Counted from the first letter of the stretch, positions 46,052 to 55,175 are shown. The stretch is DNA of 64,000 bases from JAAURB01 sp049647265 (GCA_049647265.1 JBARXJ010000008.1:62001-126000); one strand, 5' to 3'. Made by a program: numbers and translations. Notes: generated by a model from the sequence alone, not told the origin.

Positions 46052-47269
46052 ATGTCTTTAATTTCTCGTCGTCGTTTTATTGAATTCACAGGTGCAACTC
46101 TTGCCACTCTTGGGCTTGATTCTTTAAAATTACGTTCCCAATTTGATCGACATGGTAAAGTATTAGCCCAAGATACGCCGCGTAAATTGGCTTTATTAGT
46201 GGGGATTAATCAATATCAAAATGATCCATTAGATGGCTGTGTGAATGATATCTTAATGCAAGAAATGTTACTGGTTCATCGCTTTGGATTTAACCCGAAA
46301 GATATTGTAACGTTAACGGATCAACAAGCGACTCGTCAAGGTATTTTAGATGCATTTGAAAACCATTTAATTAACCAAGCAAAACCCGGTGATGTGGCTG
46401 TTTTTCATTATTCTGGACATGGTTCTCGTGTTTTAGATCCCGATCCCATTCCACTTAAAAGTCCGATTGTTGATAGTGTGGGTTTAAATGGAACATTAGT
46501 TCCGGTTGATAGTTCCTATCCGCTGGATTATCTCAAAACAGGGGGCGTGGTAAATGATATTATGGGACATACTTTATTTTTATTAATGTCGGCAATACAA
46601 ACAGAAAATTTTACCGCAATTCTTGATAGTTGCTTTTCTGGATTAGCCACGAGAGATTATAAAGTTCGTTCGCGAGAAGGGGGAGAGAAAGTTAAAATAT
46701 TACCTCAAGAAAAAATTGAACAGGAAAAGTGGCTTTCCCGTCTAGATATGTCGAAAGAAGCGTTTATTGAAGCTTATCAAACGGGTGTTGCTAAAGGTGT
46801 TGTTTTAGCTTCTGCCAAACCAAATCAATTAGCAAGAGATGTTAGGCTGCTAGATTTTCATGTTGGGATTTTTAGCTATTTACTGACTCAATATCTTTGG
46901 CAAAATGCAGGAACACCAGAACAGGTAATTGCTTATGCAAATGAGTCAATTCCCGAAAGGTTTAAGCAAAATCCAATGTATGAAGTTAAGATTAATACTA
47001 ACTATGAAAATAAACCGATGTATTTTATTCAAAATCCGAGTTCAGTTGCTAATGCAGTGGTGATGGAAACAGAAAGAAATCAAGCTAAAATATGGCTGGG
47101 AGGATTAACAGTTCAACAAAAAGCAGAGTTAAAATCAGGAACTATTTTTAATGTGATTAATTATCGATCTAATTCTTTAGGAAAAGTGATCTTTCAGTCT
47201 CGTGAAGGCTTAACAGGAACAGTACAAATTGAAGGTAATCTTGAACCGGGAACGTTATTATCTTTATAA
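46052..47269 (+). CDS. Orthocaspase (metacaspase, peptidase C14) with Tat signal
   Basis: A 405-residue caspase-like protease. The N-terminus SLISRRRFIEFTGATLATLG is a twin-arginine signal. The p20 domain starts at RKLALLVGINQYQNDPLDGC. The catalytic histidine is H123 in HYSGHGSR and the cysteine is C194 in LDSCFSG, so the dyad is intact. Orthocaspases cleave after Arg/Lys and are calcium-stimulated in studied cases. The C-terminal 100 residues (AKIWLGGLTVQQKAELKSGT) are beta-rich and not recognised. It is directly downstream of the TPR-CHAT gene, so two clan CD protease-like proteins, both exported by prediction, are made together. Confidence 0.93.
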   Translation: MSLISRRRFIEFTGATLATLGLDSLKLRSQFDRHGKVLAQDTPRKLALLVGINQYQNDPLDGCVNDILMQEMLLVHRFGFNPKDIVTLTDQQATRQGILDAFENHLINQAKPGDVAVFHYSGHGSRVLDPDPIPLKSPIVDSVGLNGTLVPVDSSYPLDYLKTGGVVNDIMGHTLFLLMSAIQTENFTAILDSCFSGLATRDYKVRSREGGEKVKILPQEKIEQEKWLSRLDMSKEAFIEAYQTGVAKGVVLASAKPNQLARDVRLLDFHVGIFSYLLTQYLWQNAGTPEQVIAYANESIPERFKQNPMYEVKINTNYENKPMYFIQNPSSVANAVVMETERNQAKIWLGGLTVQQKAELKSGTIFNVINYRSNSLGKVIFQSREGLTGTVQIEGNLEPGTLLSL

Positions 47270-47307
47270 TTCTGTTCCATTATTCCTGATTTGGAGAAAT
47301 GAACCTC

Positions 47308-47412
47308 ATGCAGTCTAATTGGTGGCAACACGCTGTTATTTACCAAATTTATCCTTGCAGCTTTTACGATAGCGATGGCGATGATATTGGTGATTTATAA
47401 GGAATGACGCAA
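47308..47412 (+). pseudogene. N-terminal fossil of a GH13 alpha-glucosidase/alpha-amylase
   Basis: From ATG 47308 the frame reads MQSNWWQHAVIYQIYPCSFY and then DSDGDDIGDL, the highly conserved start of glycoside hydrolase family 13 enzymes. TAA at 47398 falls exactly where the next residue (GDL-x-G) should be, and the following codons still read GMT. The homology then stops inside the 3' end of the acetyltransferase gene. The rest of the gene is absent, so this is a deletion or insertion breakpoint. Confidence 0.75.
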
Positions 47413-48024
47413 AGCTTGCATATCTCCACTACAAATCACTTTAATATTACGTGTAATTTTTTCTATTTCCCAATCCCACCAACAAATCTCTAATAATTCT
47501 TGAATCATCTTTTCATCAAAACGCTTGCGAATTTCTTTTGCAGGGTTTCCCCCAACAATACTATAGGGTTCAACATTCCGTGTGACGACTGATTGCGCGG
47601 CAATAATTGCCCCATCACCTATTTGAATTCCTGGCATAATCGTCGCATTATATCCTATCCACACATCATTTCCTATAATTGTATCGCCTTTGTTTGGCCA
47701 TGAATCAGGCATGGCAATTTCCCAACCTCCGCCGAAGATTGGAAACGGATAATTTGTTAACCAATCTGTGCGATGATTACCGCCATTCATGATAAATTTA
47801 ACATCAGAAGCAATTGAACAAAATTTACCAATGATTAATTTATCGTTTTCAAAGTCAAAATGATAGAGAACATTACGTTCAAAATTTTCTGGATTCTCAA
47901 AGTCATGATAATAGGTGTAATCTCCAACAATAATATTAGGATTTTTGATAATATTTTTGAGGTAAACTAATGAAGTTTGATTCTCTATAGGATATTTTGT
48001 TTGAGGAGAAGGGCTACTATTCAT
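47395..48024 (-). CDS. Xenobiotic (Vat/CatB-type) hexapeptide-repeat acetyltransferase
   Basis: A 209-residue left-handed beta-helix acyltransferase. Family landmarks are GDYTYYHDFENPENFERNVL, IGKFCSIASDVKFIMNGGNH (the histidine aligns with the catalytic His of Vat/XAT enzymes), GNDVWIGYNATIMPGIQIGD and YSIVGGNPAKEIRKRF. Such enzymes acetylate streptogramin A or chloramphenicol, but many environmental members have other, unknown substrates. The longer frame to 48081 adds 19 unlike residues; ATG 48024 is preferred. The aldo/keto reductase lies just upstream on the same strand. Confidence 0.88.
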   Translation of the reverse strand: MNSSPSPQTKYPIENQTSLVYLKNIIKNPNIIVGDYTYYHDFENPENFERNVLYHFDFENDKLIIGKFCSIASDVKFIMNGGNHRTDWLTNYPFPIFGGGWEIAMPDSWPNKGDTIIGNDVWIGYNATIMPGIQIGDGAIIAAQSVVTRNVEPYSIVGGNPAKEIRKRFDEKMIQELLEICWWDWEIEKITRNIKVICSGDMQALRHSL

Positions 48025-48089
48025 AATTACTTTAAGGAATTGGAAAGGGAAAAAAGGATATGGGTTTAGCTTGTGATTCAATCATAGTA

Positions 48090-49064
48090 TTACTGCGTTT
48101 GAAAGATATTCTGAACCATTTTCTTATCTGTTCTCATCGCTGCTTTATCTAATTCTGTTATTTCCCCTTCGTCTAACTTCCATCCTAACGCCCCGATATT
48201 TTGCTGTGCTTGTTCAATGTTTTTTGCACCGGGAATGGGAATTGTACCTTTACAAATACACCAATTAATCGCAACTTGTGACATTGTTTTATTTCTATAT
48301 TCTGCAATTTTATTTAAAATAGTTAAAATAGATTTAATTCCTGGCAGTATCTGTTTAAACAAAAAGCCTCTAATTCCTGTCGGTAGTTTCCCATTGTCAG
48401 AATACTTCCCAGTTAATATTCCTAACGCTAACGGACTATAAGCAATTAACTTAATTCCTAATTCATCACACACATCTTTTAATCCTAATTCTGTGATAGG
48501 ATAAGTTGAAAGTAGAGAATATTGTACCTGCAATGTTTTAATCGGAATCTCTCTTTCTTTAAAGATTTGATAAACTTGTTTTAATCTTTTTGGCCCGTAA
48601 TTCGATAACCCCACGCCGTTAACTTGTCCTTGTTGATATAACTCAGCTAAACCTTTTAATAATTGCGTTTCTTGCAAGGGAAAATAGTTTGCTGTAGACC
48701 AATGCATTTGAACTAAATCAACATTTTGCCCTAAACGCTTTGCCGATGCCTCACAAGCCGATATCATGGACTGAGGCGTTAACCGCCAGGGATAAGGGGC
48801 AAGTTTAGTGGCGATACAAATTTTATCGGCATTTATCCCGCTATAGCTTCTAGAAAATTCCCCTAATAAACTTTCGCTACGTCCGTTTAATTTTCCTGTA
48901 CCATAAGAATCACCTGTATCAAATAATGTTACGCCATTTTCTACACAGCAGTTGAATACAGCCTGTAACTGGCTATCCATGCTGGGGTCATATCCCCACA
49001 ATAGGCGGTTACCCCATGCCCAAGTGCCACAACCCATAGTAGGTAGGGAAAGGTTTTGATTCAT
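48090..49064 (-). CDS. Aldo/keto reductase
   Basis: A 324-residue TIM-barrel NADP-dependent reductase. The catalytic tetrad is visible: Asp and Tyr in LFDTGDSYGTG, Lys in CIATKLAPYPW and His in LVQMHWST. The cofactor loop is PIPGAKNIEQAQQNIGAL. Start ATG 49064 (MNQNLSLPTMGCGTWAWGN). Cyanobacterial homologues are usually annotated only as aldo/keto reductases; the substrate is unknown. It is 65 bp upstream of the acetyltransferase start and may share a transcript with it. Confidence 0.93.
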   Translation of the reverse strand: MNQNLSLPTMGCGTWAWGNRLLWGYDPSMDSQLQAVFNCCVENGVTLFDTGDSYGTGKLNGRSESLLGEFSRSYSGINADKICIATKLAPYPWRLTPQSMISACEASAKRLGQNVDLVQMHWSTANYFPLQETQLLKGLAELYQQGQVNGVGLSNYGPKRLKQVYQIFKEREIPIKTLQVQYSLLSTYPITELGLKDVCDELGIKLIAYSPLALGILTGKYSDNGKLPTGIRGFLFKQILPGIKSILTILNKIAEYRNKTMSQVAINWCICKGTIPIPGAKNIEQAQQNIGALGWKLDEGEITELDKAAMRTDKKMVQNIFQTQ

Positions 49065-49190
49065 TTTGATTAACGTCGAATCAGTATACGAATTGTATCA
49101 ATAATCTACTCAAGGTCGGAGGGTTTGTGGTACATTCACTCCTACAATGGAACTTGTAGCGCTGCATAAGGATCTGGGGAGTCGCAAACA

Positions 49191-51107
49191 ATGATACAGT
49201 TAAAACGATGGCAATGGATTATTCTCGCAACTCCAGTTGCAGCAGTTCTGATTTTTCTGTTGGTGGCGGCAGGGTGGCAAATACACCAGTGGGATATTAA
49301 CTGGATTTGGGGTATCTTCACCTTAGTCATTGTTGGCTGTCAATGGTTGTTAGTTCGCTGGACTCGACCGATGGTGGAGGAAATGGAGAACGTGGTGGCA
49401 GAGGTTGAAAAGGAATTAGAAGCCACTATCACAGCAACATCAACAACAGACAAAAATAATAATCAAATACAAAACTTAGAAACTACTCTACAACAGATTC
49501 TCAAAGCCTCTCGTAATGATCCACCATTCTGGGAAGATTGGCAAATCTTTTGGGGACGATGTCAGGAATTAGTGGTGGCAGTTTCTCACACTTACCACCC
49601 AGAAGTAGAATATCCCCTATTAAATATCTATATTCCTCAAGCTTATGGCTTAATTCGAGGTACAGTCGATGATATGGACAGATGGATGCAGAAACTATCC
49701 CCTGCGTTGAATAAAGTGAGTGTCGGACAAGCTTATCAAGCATACGAAACCTATCGTAAACTCGAACCTTCTGCCCGTAAATTTTGGAAAGTTTGGAATT
49801 GGTCACAATGGTTAATTAACCCAGTGGCAGCAGCAGCAAGAGTTGCAAGTCAACCGTCTAGTGATGCAGCCAGTCAACAATTACTGGTGAATTTAGGACA
49901 AATGTTACGGGAAGCTGCCTTACGCAATTTAGCCCAACAAGCGGTGGCATTATATGGTGGCAGTACACTACCCATTTTAGATTCTGCGGTGGCAAATCCC
50001 ACCTTAGCCAAGGCTGAAACCCAAACGTTACGAGAGATCTTAGAAAATGCTGAACCATCTCAAACTGTTGAACAAAAACCCGTTAATATTTTATTGGTAG
50101 GACGTACCGGGGCGGGAAAAAGTAGTTTAATTAATACATTATTCCAAGCTGAACGGGCAGAAGTGGATGTATTGCCCAGTACAGATGAAATTCAAGATTA
50201 TAAATGGCAAACCGAAACAGGTGAAGCGTTAACATTGTGGGATACGCCCGGTTATGAACAAATTAACCGTTCTGATTTACGGGATTTAGTTTTAGATTAT
50301 GCCACAACAGCGGATTTATTATTGTTGGTGACTCCTGCTTTAGATCCAGCTTTACAGATGGATGCAGATTTTTTACAAGATCTTAAAGCCGAAATAGATG
50401 ATTTACCGGCGATCGCGATTGTAACTCAAGTGGATCGACTGCGTCCAGTAAGGGAATGGAACCCTCCTTATGACTGGCAATTGGGGAATTCTCCCAAAGA
50501 AAAATCAATTCGTGAAGCTACACAATACCGGGCGGAATTACTCGAGGAATATTGCAGTGGCGTTTTACCCATTGTTACGGCAGATTATAATACCAACCGT
50601 GCCGCTTGGGGAACGGGTAGCTTATCGGTTGCTTTAGTCGAAGCTATTACACCTGCAAAACAGTTTCGTCTTGCCCGTTTCTTACGCAATTTAGAAGCCC
50701 GTACAGTTGCTGCTGCCGAAATTATAGATCGTTATACGTTCCAAATGACAACGACATCTGGGGTGACGGCATTACTCAAAACCCCAATCTTACAATATCT
50801 TTCTATGTTATCAACGGGTTCACCTAAGTTAGCCTATTTACTCGCAGAACAAATTCCGGTTGAACAGTTACCTGTGGTAATTGGTAAATTACAAATGGCG
50901 TATGATTTATTTTTACTATTGAATGAAGAGAATAAAAATCCACTGAATTTAGATTTATTAGCGTTATGGCCGTTACTACTCGAAAATCAAGGTGATCCTG
51001 ATCGTAATGCTTGGGCGTTTGGTCATGGGTTAGTAGAATATTGGACGCAAGATTTAACGATTGATCAATTGCGAGAACGGTTTAACTCTTATCTAAAACA
51101 GGATTAA
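49191..51107 (+). CDS. Membrane-anchored GTPase of the YcjX/HSR1-like class
   Basis: A 638-residue protein. Two N-terminal transmembrane helices (WIILATPVAAVLIFLLVAAG and WIWGIFTLVIVGCQWLLV) are followed by a helical region and a G domain. G1 is VGRTGAGKSSLINTLF (from residue about 303), G3 is LWDTPGYEQ and G4 is VTQVDRLRP. The C-terminal 190 residues are helical, without the DUF697 membrane segment of the other GTPase. Cyanobacterial relatives have no established function. It may act as a membrane-bound switch. Confidence 0.85.
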   Translation: MIQLKRWQWIILATPVAAVLIFLLVAAGWQIHQWDINWIWGIFTLVIVGCQWLLVRWTRPMVEEMENVVAEVEKELEATITATSTTDKNNNQIQNLETTLQQILKASRNDPPFWEDWQIFWGRCQELVVAVSHTYHPEVEYPLLNIYIPQAYGLIRGTVDDMDRWMQKLSPALNKVSVGQAYQAYETYRKLEPSARKFWKVWNWSQWLINPVAAAARVASQPSSDAASQQLLVNLGQMLREAALRNLAQQAVALYGGSTLPILDSAVANPTLAKAETQTLREILENAEPSQTVEQKPVNILLVGRTGAGKSSLINTLFQAERAEVDVLPSTDEIQDYKWQTETGEALTLWDTPGYEQINRSDLRDLVLDYATTADLLLLVTPALDPALQMDADFLQDLKAEIDDLPAIAIVTQVDRLRPVREWNPPYDWQLGNSPKEKSIREATQYRAELLEEYCSGVLPIVTADYNTNRAAWGTGSLSVALVEAITPAKQFRLARFLRNLEARTVAAAEIIDRYTFQMTTTSGVTALLKTPILQYLSMLSTGSPKLAYLLAEQIPVEQLPVVIGKLQMAYDLFLLLNEENKNPLNLDLLALWPLLLENQGDPDRNAWAFGHGLVEYWTQDLTIDQLRERFNSYLKQD

Positions 51108-51139
51108 TGAGGTTTTTACGATCCTTTCATTGTAGTACT

Positions 51140-52180
51140 TCAATGGATCCAGATTGAAAGATCAGTAAATTCACCCACTAATCTTTTAATATTTGCGTGA
51201 CCTAGAGCAATTCCTACGCTAGTCAATTGAAAGTTTTGTATTGCTGAATCAGACCAAATATCAAAAACAGTTTTCATATAAGATCTTGTCTTAACGCATT
51301 TTTCTTTCATCTCCACTGTACTCATTTTGTTTAAATTAAATAACTCTATGATTTTCATCTGCTCATTACTTTCTATTCCTTGATTATTTAATATAGGCTT
51401 GAGAGTCTCTATATCACTTACTGAGAATTGCCACTTTGTAGGATTATTTAGACAGATCATAAAAAAACCAAGATCTATAGAGAGATTTCTCTTTGTGATT
51501 TCACTTGGCTCAAAACCCTTCGTAAAAAGTGTTTGGTATGTTGAGCTAAAGATATCTTCTAAAGAATTAGAAAATGCATTAATAGAACCACATCCAGAAT
51601 ATTGAAGATGTTGATAGCAAGATTGATTCTTTACAAGCTTACCTACAAATGGTTGAAAAAATTTATCTAAATATTTACCAAAATCATCAAAGTTTAATAT
51701 ATTATTGCTCTGTGTGTGTTTGAGTAAAAATACTATTGAAAGAGCTGCAAGCTGCTCCCAAGTTAACTTGGGAGCAATATTTAAAGATTCATGTAAAACG
51801 ATTTTTAAAAGACTTCTGTTAGTTTCTTTACTTCTATCAACGAGCAAGTCAACCAGCAAGCTTCCTAAATCTTGATCCCCACTTCGAGCAAATTCTTGTT
51901 GAACAGTTAGTAAAGAATATTGAAAGTCTGGATTTTGTGCCAGAGAAAAACTTTCAGGATTTTCTCTGTGTAGCTTCTGTATAAATTCTTCTGTGATATG
52001 TTCTGCTCTTTCAAGAGCAATTTGCTGAGCTATACCTGCAAGTTGATAAAAATTGTTCTCAAATACATCGAGTGCAATATCTTTCACCTCACTATATGAT
52101 AAGCCAGAGTTAACGGTAATCTGCTCAGCTTGATAATTAGTTGAATTATTTCCAGACTTCTGAGATTGCTTATTTGTCAT
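51140..52180 (-). CDS. LPO_1073/Vpar_1526-like soluble protein, second gene of an overlapping pair
   Basis: A 346-residue mostly helical protein. ATG 52180 is preferred to a TTG five codons upstream. It starts with the tag KQSQKSGNNSTNYQA followed by ITVNSGLSYSEVKDIALDVF and then AGIAQQIALERAEHITEEFI. The phrase GLSYSEVKDIALDVF recalls the LPO_1073/Vpar_1526 group of proteins of unknown function found in genomic islands. There is no catalytic motif. The start lies inside the 3' end of the membrane protein gene (11-bp overlap), so translation is coupled. The same tag occurs at the C-terminus of that protein. A role in a defence-like system is inference from context. Confidence 0.6.
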   Translation of the reverse strand: MTNKQSQKSGNNSTNYQAEQITVNSGLSYSEVKDIALDVFENNFYQLAGIAQQIALERAEHITEEFIQKLHRENPESFSLAQNPDFQYSLLTVQQEFARSGDQDLGSLLVDLLVDRSKETNRSLLKIVLHESLNIAPKLTWEQLAALSIVFLLKHTQSNNILNFDDFGKYLDKFFQPFVGKLVKNQSCYQHLQYSGCGSINAFSNSLEDIFSSTYQTLFTKGFEPSEITKRNLSIDLGFFMICLNNPTKWQFSVSDIETLKPILNNQGIESNEQMKIIELFNLNKMSTVEMKEKCVKTRSYMKTVFDIWSDSAIQNFQLTSVGIALGHANIKRLVGEFTDLSIWIH

Positions 52181-52256
52181 TATTTCTTCGATCAATATTT
52201 ATGCTTTTTCCAGCTTGATAGTTAGTTGAGTCATTGCCAGACTTCTGAGATTGCTT
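52126..52256. repeat. 46-bp direct duplication encoding a shared peptide tag in two overlapping genes
   Basis: Segments 52126-52171 and 52211-52256 are 46 nt each and differ at four positions. The offset of 85 bp is not a multiple of three, yet both encode KQSQKSGN(N/D)STNYQA because the two genes use different frames. Confidence 0.85.
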
Positions 52257-52502
52257 CTTCTCTGTGTGAATAAAGTTTTGCTTACCAGCCTTTTTGAAAG
52301 CTCGATAGTTCAATAAGCTTAGTACTATTATTACAGCAATTAACAAGACCCATAAAGGAATATTTACCGTCTGACCAAGAAAAACAGTTATAGATCTGTT
52401 GTCATTCTGTCTGCCTTCCCAAATAGCACTTGCAGTTAAGCTAGTCAAAATACCTAGAACAAAAATTCCTAACAAATTCTCTTTAAAAAACTTTTGAATC
52501 AT
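52170..52502 (-). CDS. Small two-helix membrane protein carrying the C-terminal tag
   Basis: A 110-residue protein from ATG 52502. A TTG two codons upstream is possible. Helices lie at LLGIFVLGILTSLTASAIW and WVLLIAVIIVLSLLNY, with a basic cytosolic part (RAFKKAGKQN) and the tag KKQSQKSGNDSTNYQAGKS near the end. The 3' end overlaps the start of the soluble protein by 11 bp. It is probably the membrane partner of that protein; no family recognised. Confidence 0.65.
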   Translation of the reverse strand: MIQKFFKENLLGIFVLGILTSLTASAIWEGRQNDNRSITVFLGQTVNIPLWVLLIAVIIVLSLLNYRAFKKAGKQNFIHTEKKQSQKSGNDSTNYQAGKSINIDRRNNDK

Positions 52503-52707
52503 ATACAAACAGCTTTAAGTATGCCTTCAGTATACATAATTATATTGTTTGATAAGTCAACTAGCATGGATGACTCTAACTCCTATAAAATATGGGATAT
52601 CTCTAAATCCTATAAGGGTAATTATCGGTATTAGACTCTAAAATTATTCTTGACCATAAGCAAATTAGTGATATAAAATGCATAGCGTTACGCTAGCCTC
52701 TTAAGCT

Positions 52708-54138
52708 TTAAAACGGCTCTATTTCAGCAAACTCTTGCATTGATAATGACTCCGTATCAGGAGTATCGCTCTGCGTTTTCGGGAGTTTTGGCAATTCAAT
52801 CGCAGCCAGCGATCGCAATTTACGCTGATGTTGAGGCCGAATTAAAGGAGCAGGCCAACTAGAATCAGAAGCTCCATGATCGCTCTCTGTAATCGGTTGC
52901 ATTGTAGACTGAGATCTATCTTGAGAAAATGATTGAGGAACAGATTCAAGTTGATCTAATTCATACGCCTCATCGTTATCTTCATTTTCCTCATCCTCAA
53001 CACTCAAAGAAGCATATTCTACTCGAATTCGCTCCAATTCATTTTCCATAAGCTCAGCTTCAGGTGATGCTTCTTCATACTCTGAACTCTCTTTAATAGG
53101 TTCAACGTGCCAATAAGTCTCAAGATCTTCTAATTGAGGAGGATATGGTGATGTTGTCTCTATTTGAGACTCAATTTCTGTGGGTTGAAAATCTAACGGA
53201 TCAGTGTCCGGAGCTTGAATGATTTCCTCTAAAATCTCAACAGATTCGTCAACTTCTGCTGACTGTATCGACCAAGGTTGTACAGGGGGAGCCTTAGAGA
53301 CAGATCTAGATTGAGCTGGTTGTGCCTCGAGATCAGAGCTTGTTGGTTTGATTTCGGGAGTTGTGGATACAGTTTTAATTAACTCCGGTTGAATCAGACT
53401 CGGTTTTGCTGCAAGGAGCGATCGCTGTTGAGACTGCATTTCTAATGAGCGTTCTAATGCCGCTTTAAACTGCAATGTATGACGTTGTTGACGATGCAAA
53501 CGCGATCGCAAATCTCGACAAATATTTTGAGTCTGCATCAACTCATGAAACTGTTCGTTATATCGCTGTTGAGTTAAAGCACAATCGCGTTCCATCTGAG
53601 CCATCTTCGTTTGACTCTCTTCCCATTGTTGGGTGAGAGTTTCCACTAATACCTGTTGTCGCTGAATCACCTGATTACTCAATTCTTGTTTGCCAAATAA
53701 GCGGGTAACTTGATCTGTGGCTAAACCCAGTTTTTGAGTTTGTTGATTGAGAATTGCTTCTTTATCTTGTAGAGTGTTCTGACATGTGTCTAATTCAGCC
53801 TCAAGTTCAGCAACCCGATCAATCAAATCCTGATTAGATTGCTGTAACGCTTGAATGAATTCTGTTGAAGGCTCAGGTAACGAATCCTGTTCTACTTCGG
53901 CTGGTTCTGTTTCGGGTTGAGTGAGCGGTGCAAGTTCTAAGAAACTTGGAGTAGATGGAGTAATAGATTCAGCTTGATCTACAACTGGAAGCTGGTCTAC
54001 ACTCATCGCATCAGGAAAGTCAACAGTTTGCCACTCCTGCTCTGTTTGGTCTTCTGTTCCCGGCATTGGAAGATTAGATTCAGTTAATTCAGATTGGGGT
54101 CGATTGGGCGAGAAGTCCGCTCCGGGCATGGCTGTCAC
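52708..54138 (-). CDS. Acidic coiled-coil protein, cyanobacterial hypothetical
   Basis: A 476-residue protein. The N-terminal 85 residues and the region after 250 are acidic, Pro/Gln/Ser-rich and likely disordered. Residues about 85-240 form a coiled coil (LIDRVAELEAELDTCQNTLQ, QVLVETLTQQWEESQTKMAQ). No enzymatic motif or signal peptide. It may be a scaffold or filament protein; I do not recognise it beyond similarity in style to hypothetical cyanobacterial proteins. It is transcribed away from the RNA array. Confidence 0.65.
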   Translation of the reverse strand: MTAMPGADFSPNRPQSELTESNLPMPGTEDQTEQEWQTVDFPDAMSVDQLPVVDQAESITPSTPSFLELAPLTQPETEPAEVEQDSLPEPSTEFIQALQQSNQDLIDRVAELEAELDTCQNTLQDKEAILNQQTQKLGLATDQVTRLFGKQELSNQVIQRQQVLVETLTQQWEESQTKMAQMERDCALTQQRYNEQFHELMQTQNICRDLRSRLHRQQRHTLQFKAALERSLEMQSQQRSLLAAKPSLIQPELIKTVSTTPEIKPTSSDLEAQPAQSRSVSKAPPVQPWSIQSAEVDESVEILEEIIQAPDTDPLDFQPTEIESQIETTSPYPPQLEDLETYWHVEPIKESSEYEEASPEAELMENELERIRVEYASLSVEDEENEDNDEAYELDQLESVPQSFSQDRSQSTMQPITESDHGASDSSWPAPLIRPQHQRKLRSLAAIELPKLPKTQSDTPDTESLSMQEFAEIEPF

Positions 54139-54269
54139 TTAGACTGTTACAGAATTTTATTACTAGTTTATCTTGATTTTTACAATTTCGTGAAGAGATG
54201 GGGCGACAGACCACGACTCGGATAGAGTCGTAGACATTTATAAAAACTTAACTTTTTTACATGATGGGC

Positions 54270-54357
54270 TTGACCCCTCATCATTAGTGTTGTATACTGT
54301 GTTATACAGATGCACCCTGATGGTAGGGAGAGTTGCTCAGGCGGCTCTCTCTTTTTT
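54270..54357 (+). ncRNA. Tandem small RNA gene, copy 1 (promoter, RNA, terminator)
   Basis: Promoter TTGACC (54270-54275), 17 bp, TATACT (54293-54298). Predicted RNA start is about 54305. The core ATGCACCCTGATGGTA starts at 54310. The terminator stem pairs GGGAGAG (54326-54332) with CTCTCTC (54345-54351), followed by six T (54352-54357). RNA about 53 nt. No open frame. Confidence 0.75.
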
Positions 54358-54514
54358 ATTGAATTTATCCATTACAGCGATATAGGGATGATCCTAGAGG
54401 CGTTTTATATAATTTCCCGTCTCAGTCTGCCTTGCACAAAAAGCCAGATCTGACTCTTTTACAGAAGCTTTATATTTTTCTGCGTAATCTTTACAGAATC
54501 TTTAAATGAGGGGG

Positions 54515-54603
54515 TTGACCCCTCACCATTATTTTCTATATGATTAACTACAGATGCACCCTGATGGTAGGGAGAGTTGCTAAGCGCGGCTCTCTCTTTT
54601 TTT
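54515..54603 (+). ncRNA. Tandem small RNA gene, copy 2
   Basis: Promoter TTGACC (54515-54520), 18 bp, TATGAT (54539-54544). The core starts at 54554. The terminator hairpin GGGAGAG/CTCTCTC has inner loop GCTAAGC and a T-run to 54603. A CTTTA-N6-CTTTA direct repeat lies just upstream of -35 (near 54489). Confidence 0.75.
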
Positions 54604-54776
54604 ATGTTAAATCATTCAGGTTTTGGGACAATGAACAAAGCAGATAATATGACTATTTTCTAGCAGCAATAGTGATATATTGCCCTTAATATCTACTAAA
54701 TTAAAGCTTTAATTTTAACTTTATGAAGACTTGATAAGAATTATGAAAATCTTTACAGAATCTTTAACTGGGGGGC

Positions 54777-54863
54777 TTGACCCCTCACTGTATTTTTTAT
54801 ATGATTAACTACAGATGCACCCTGATGGTAAGGAGAGTTGCTCAGCGCGACTCTCTCTTTTTT
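54777..54863 (+). ncRNA. Tandem small RNA gene, copy 3
   Basis: Promoter TTGACC (54777-54782), 17 bp, TATGAT (54800-54805). The core starts at 54815. The hairpin is AGGAGAG/CTCTCTC with T-run to 54863. CTTTA direct repeat upstream (near 54761). A 65-codon frame starting in this copy is an artefact. Confidence 0.75.
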
Positions 54864-55008
54864 ATGGAAAAATGCAATTATGCAGTAAGAATATTGACAA
54901 ACTCTGTCCAATAGCCCTCAAAAAACCTGAAACAACAACCTCAGTCGAAACTTTACGAAAGCTTATCAATTTAACCCTGACTCTTTACAGATACTTTAAC
55001 AAAGGGGC

Positions 55009-55094
55009 TTGACCCCCCGCCTATATTTTCTATATGATGTTTACAAATGCACCCTGATGGTAGGGGGAGTTGCTAAGCGCGGCTCTCTCTTTTT
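55009..55094 (+). ncRNA. Tandem small RNA gene, copy 4
   Basis: Promoter TTGACC (55009-55014), 18 bp, TATGAT (55033-55038). The core starts at 55047. The hairpin is GGGGGAG/CTCTCTC and the T-run ends at 55094. CTTTA direct repeat upstream (near 54982). Confidence 0.75.
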
Positions 55095-55175
55095 GTATTT
55101 AAATTGAGTTCAAATTCATTGATAAAAGCTTTATTATTCTCAGTTTAAACTTTACGAAAGCTTTACTAAAAAACT

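Noticed and set aside
54815..55012. 65-codon plus-strand frame
   Set aside because: It begins inside RNA copy 3 and runs across non-conserved spacer; no other copy has a matching frame.
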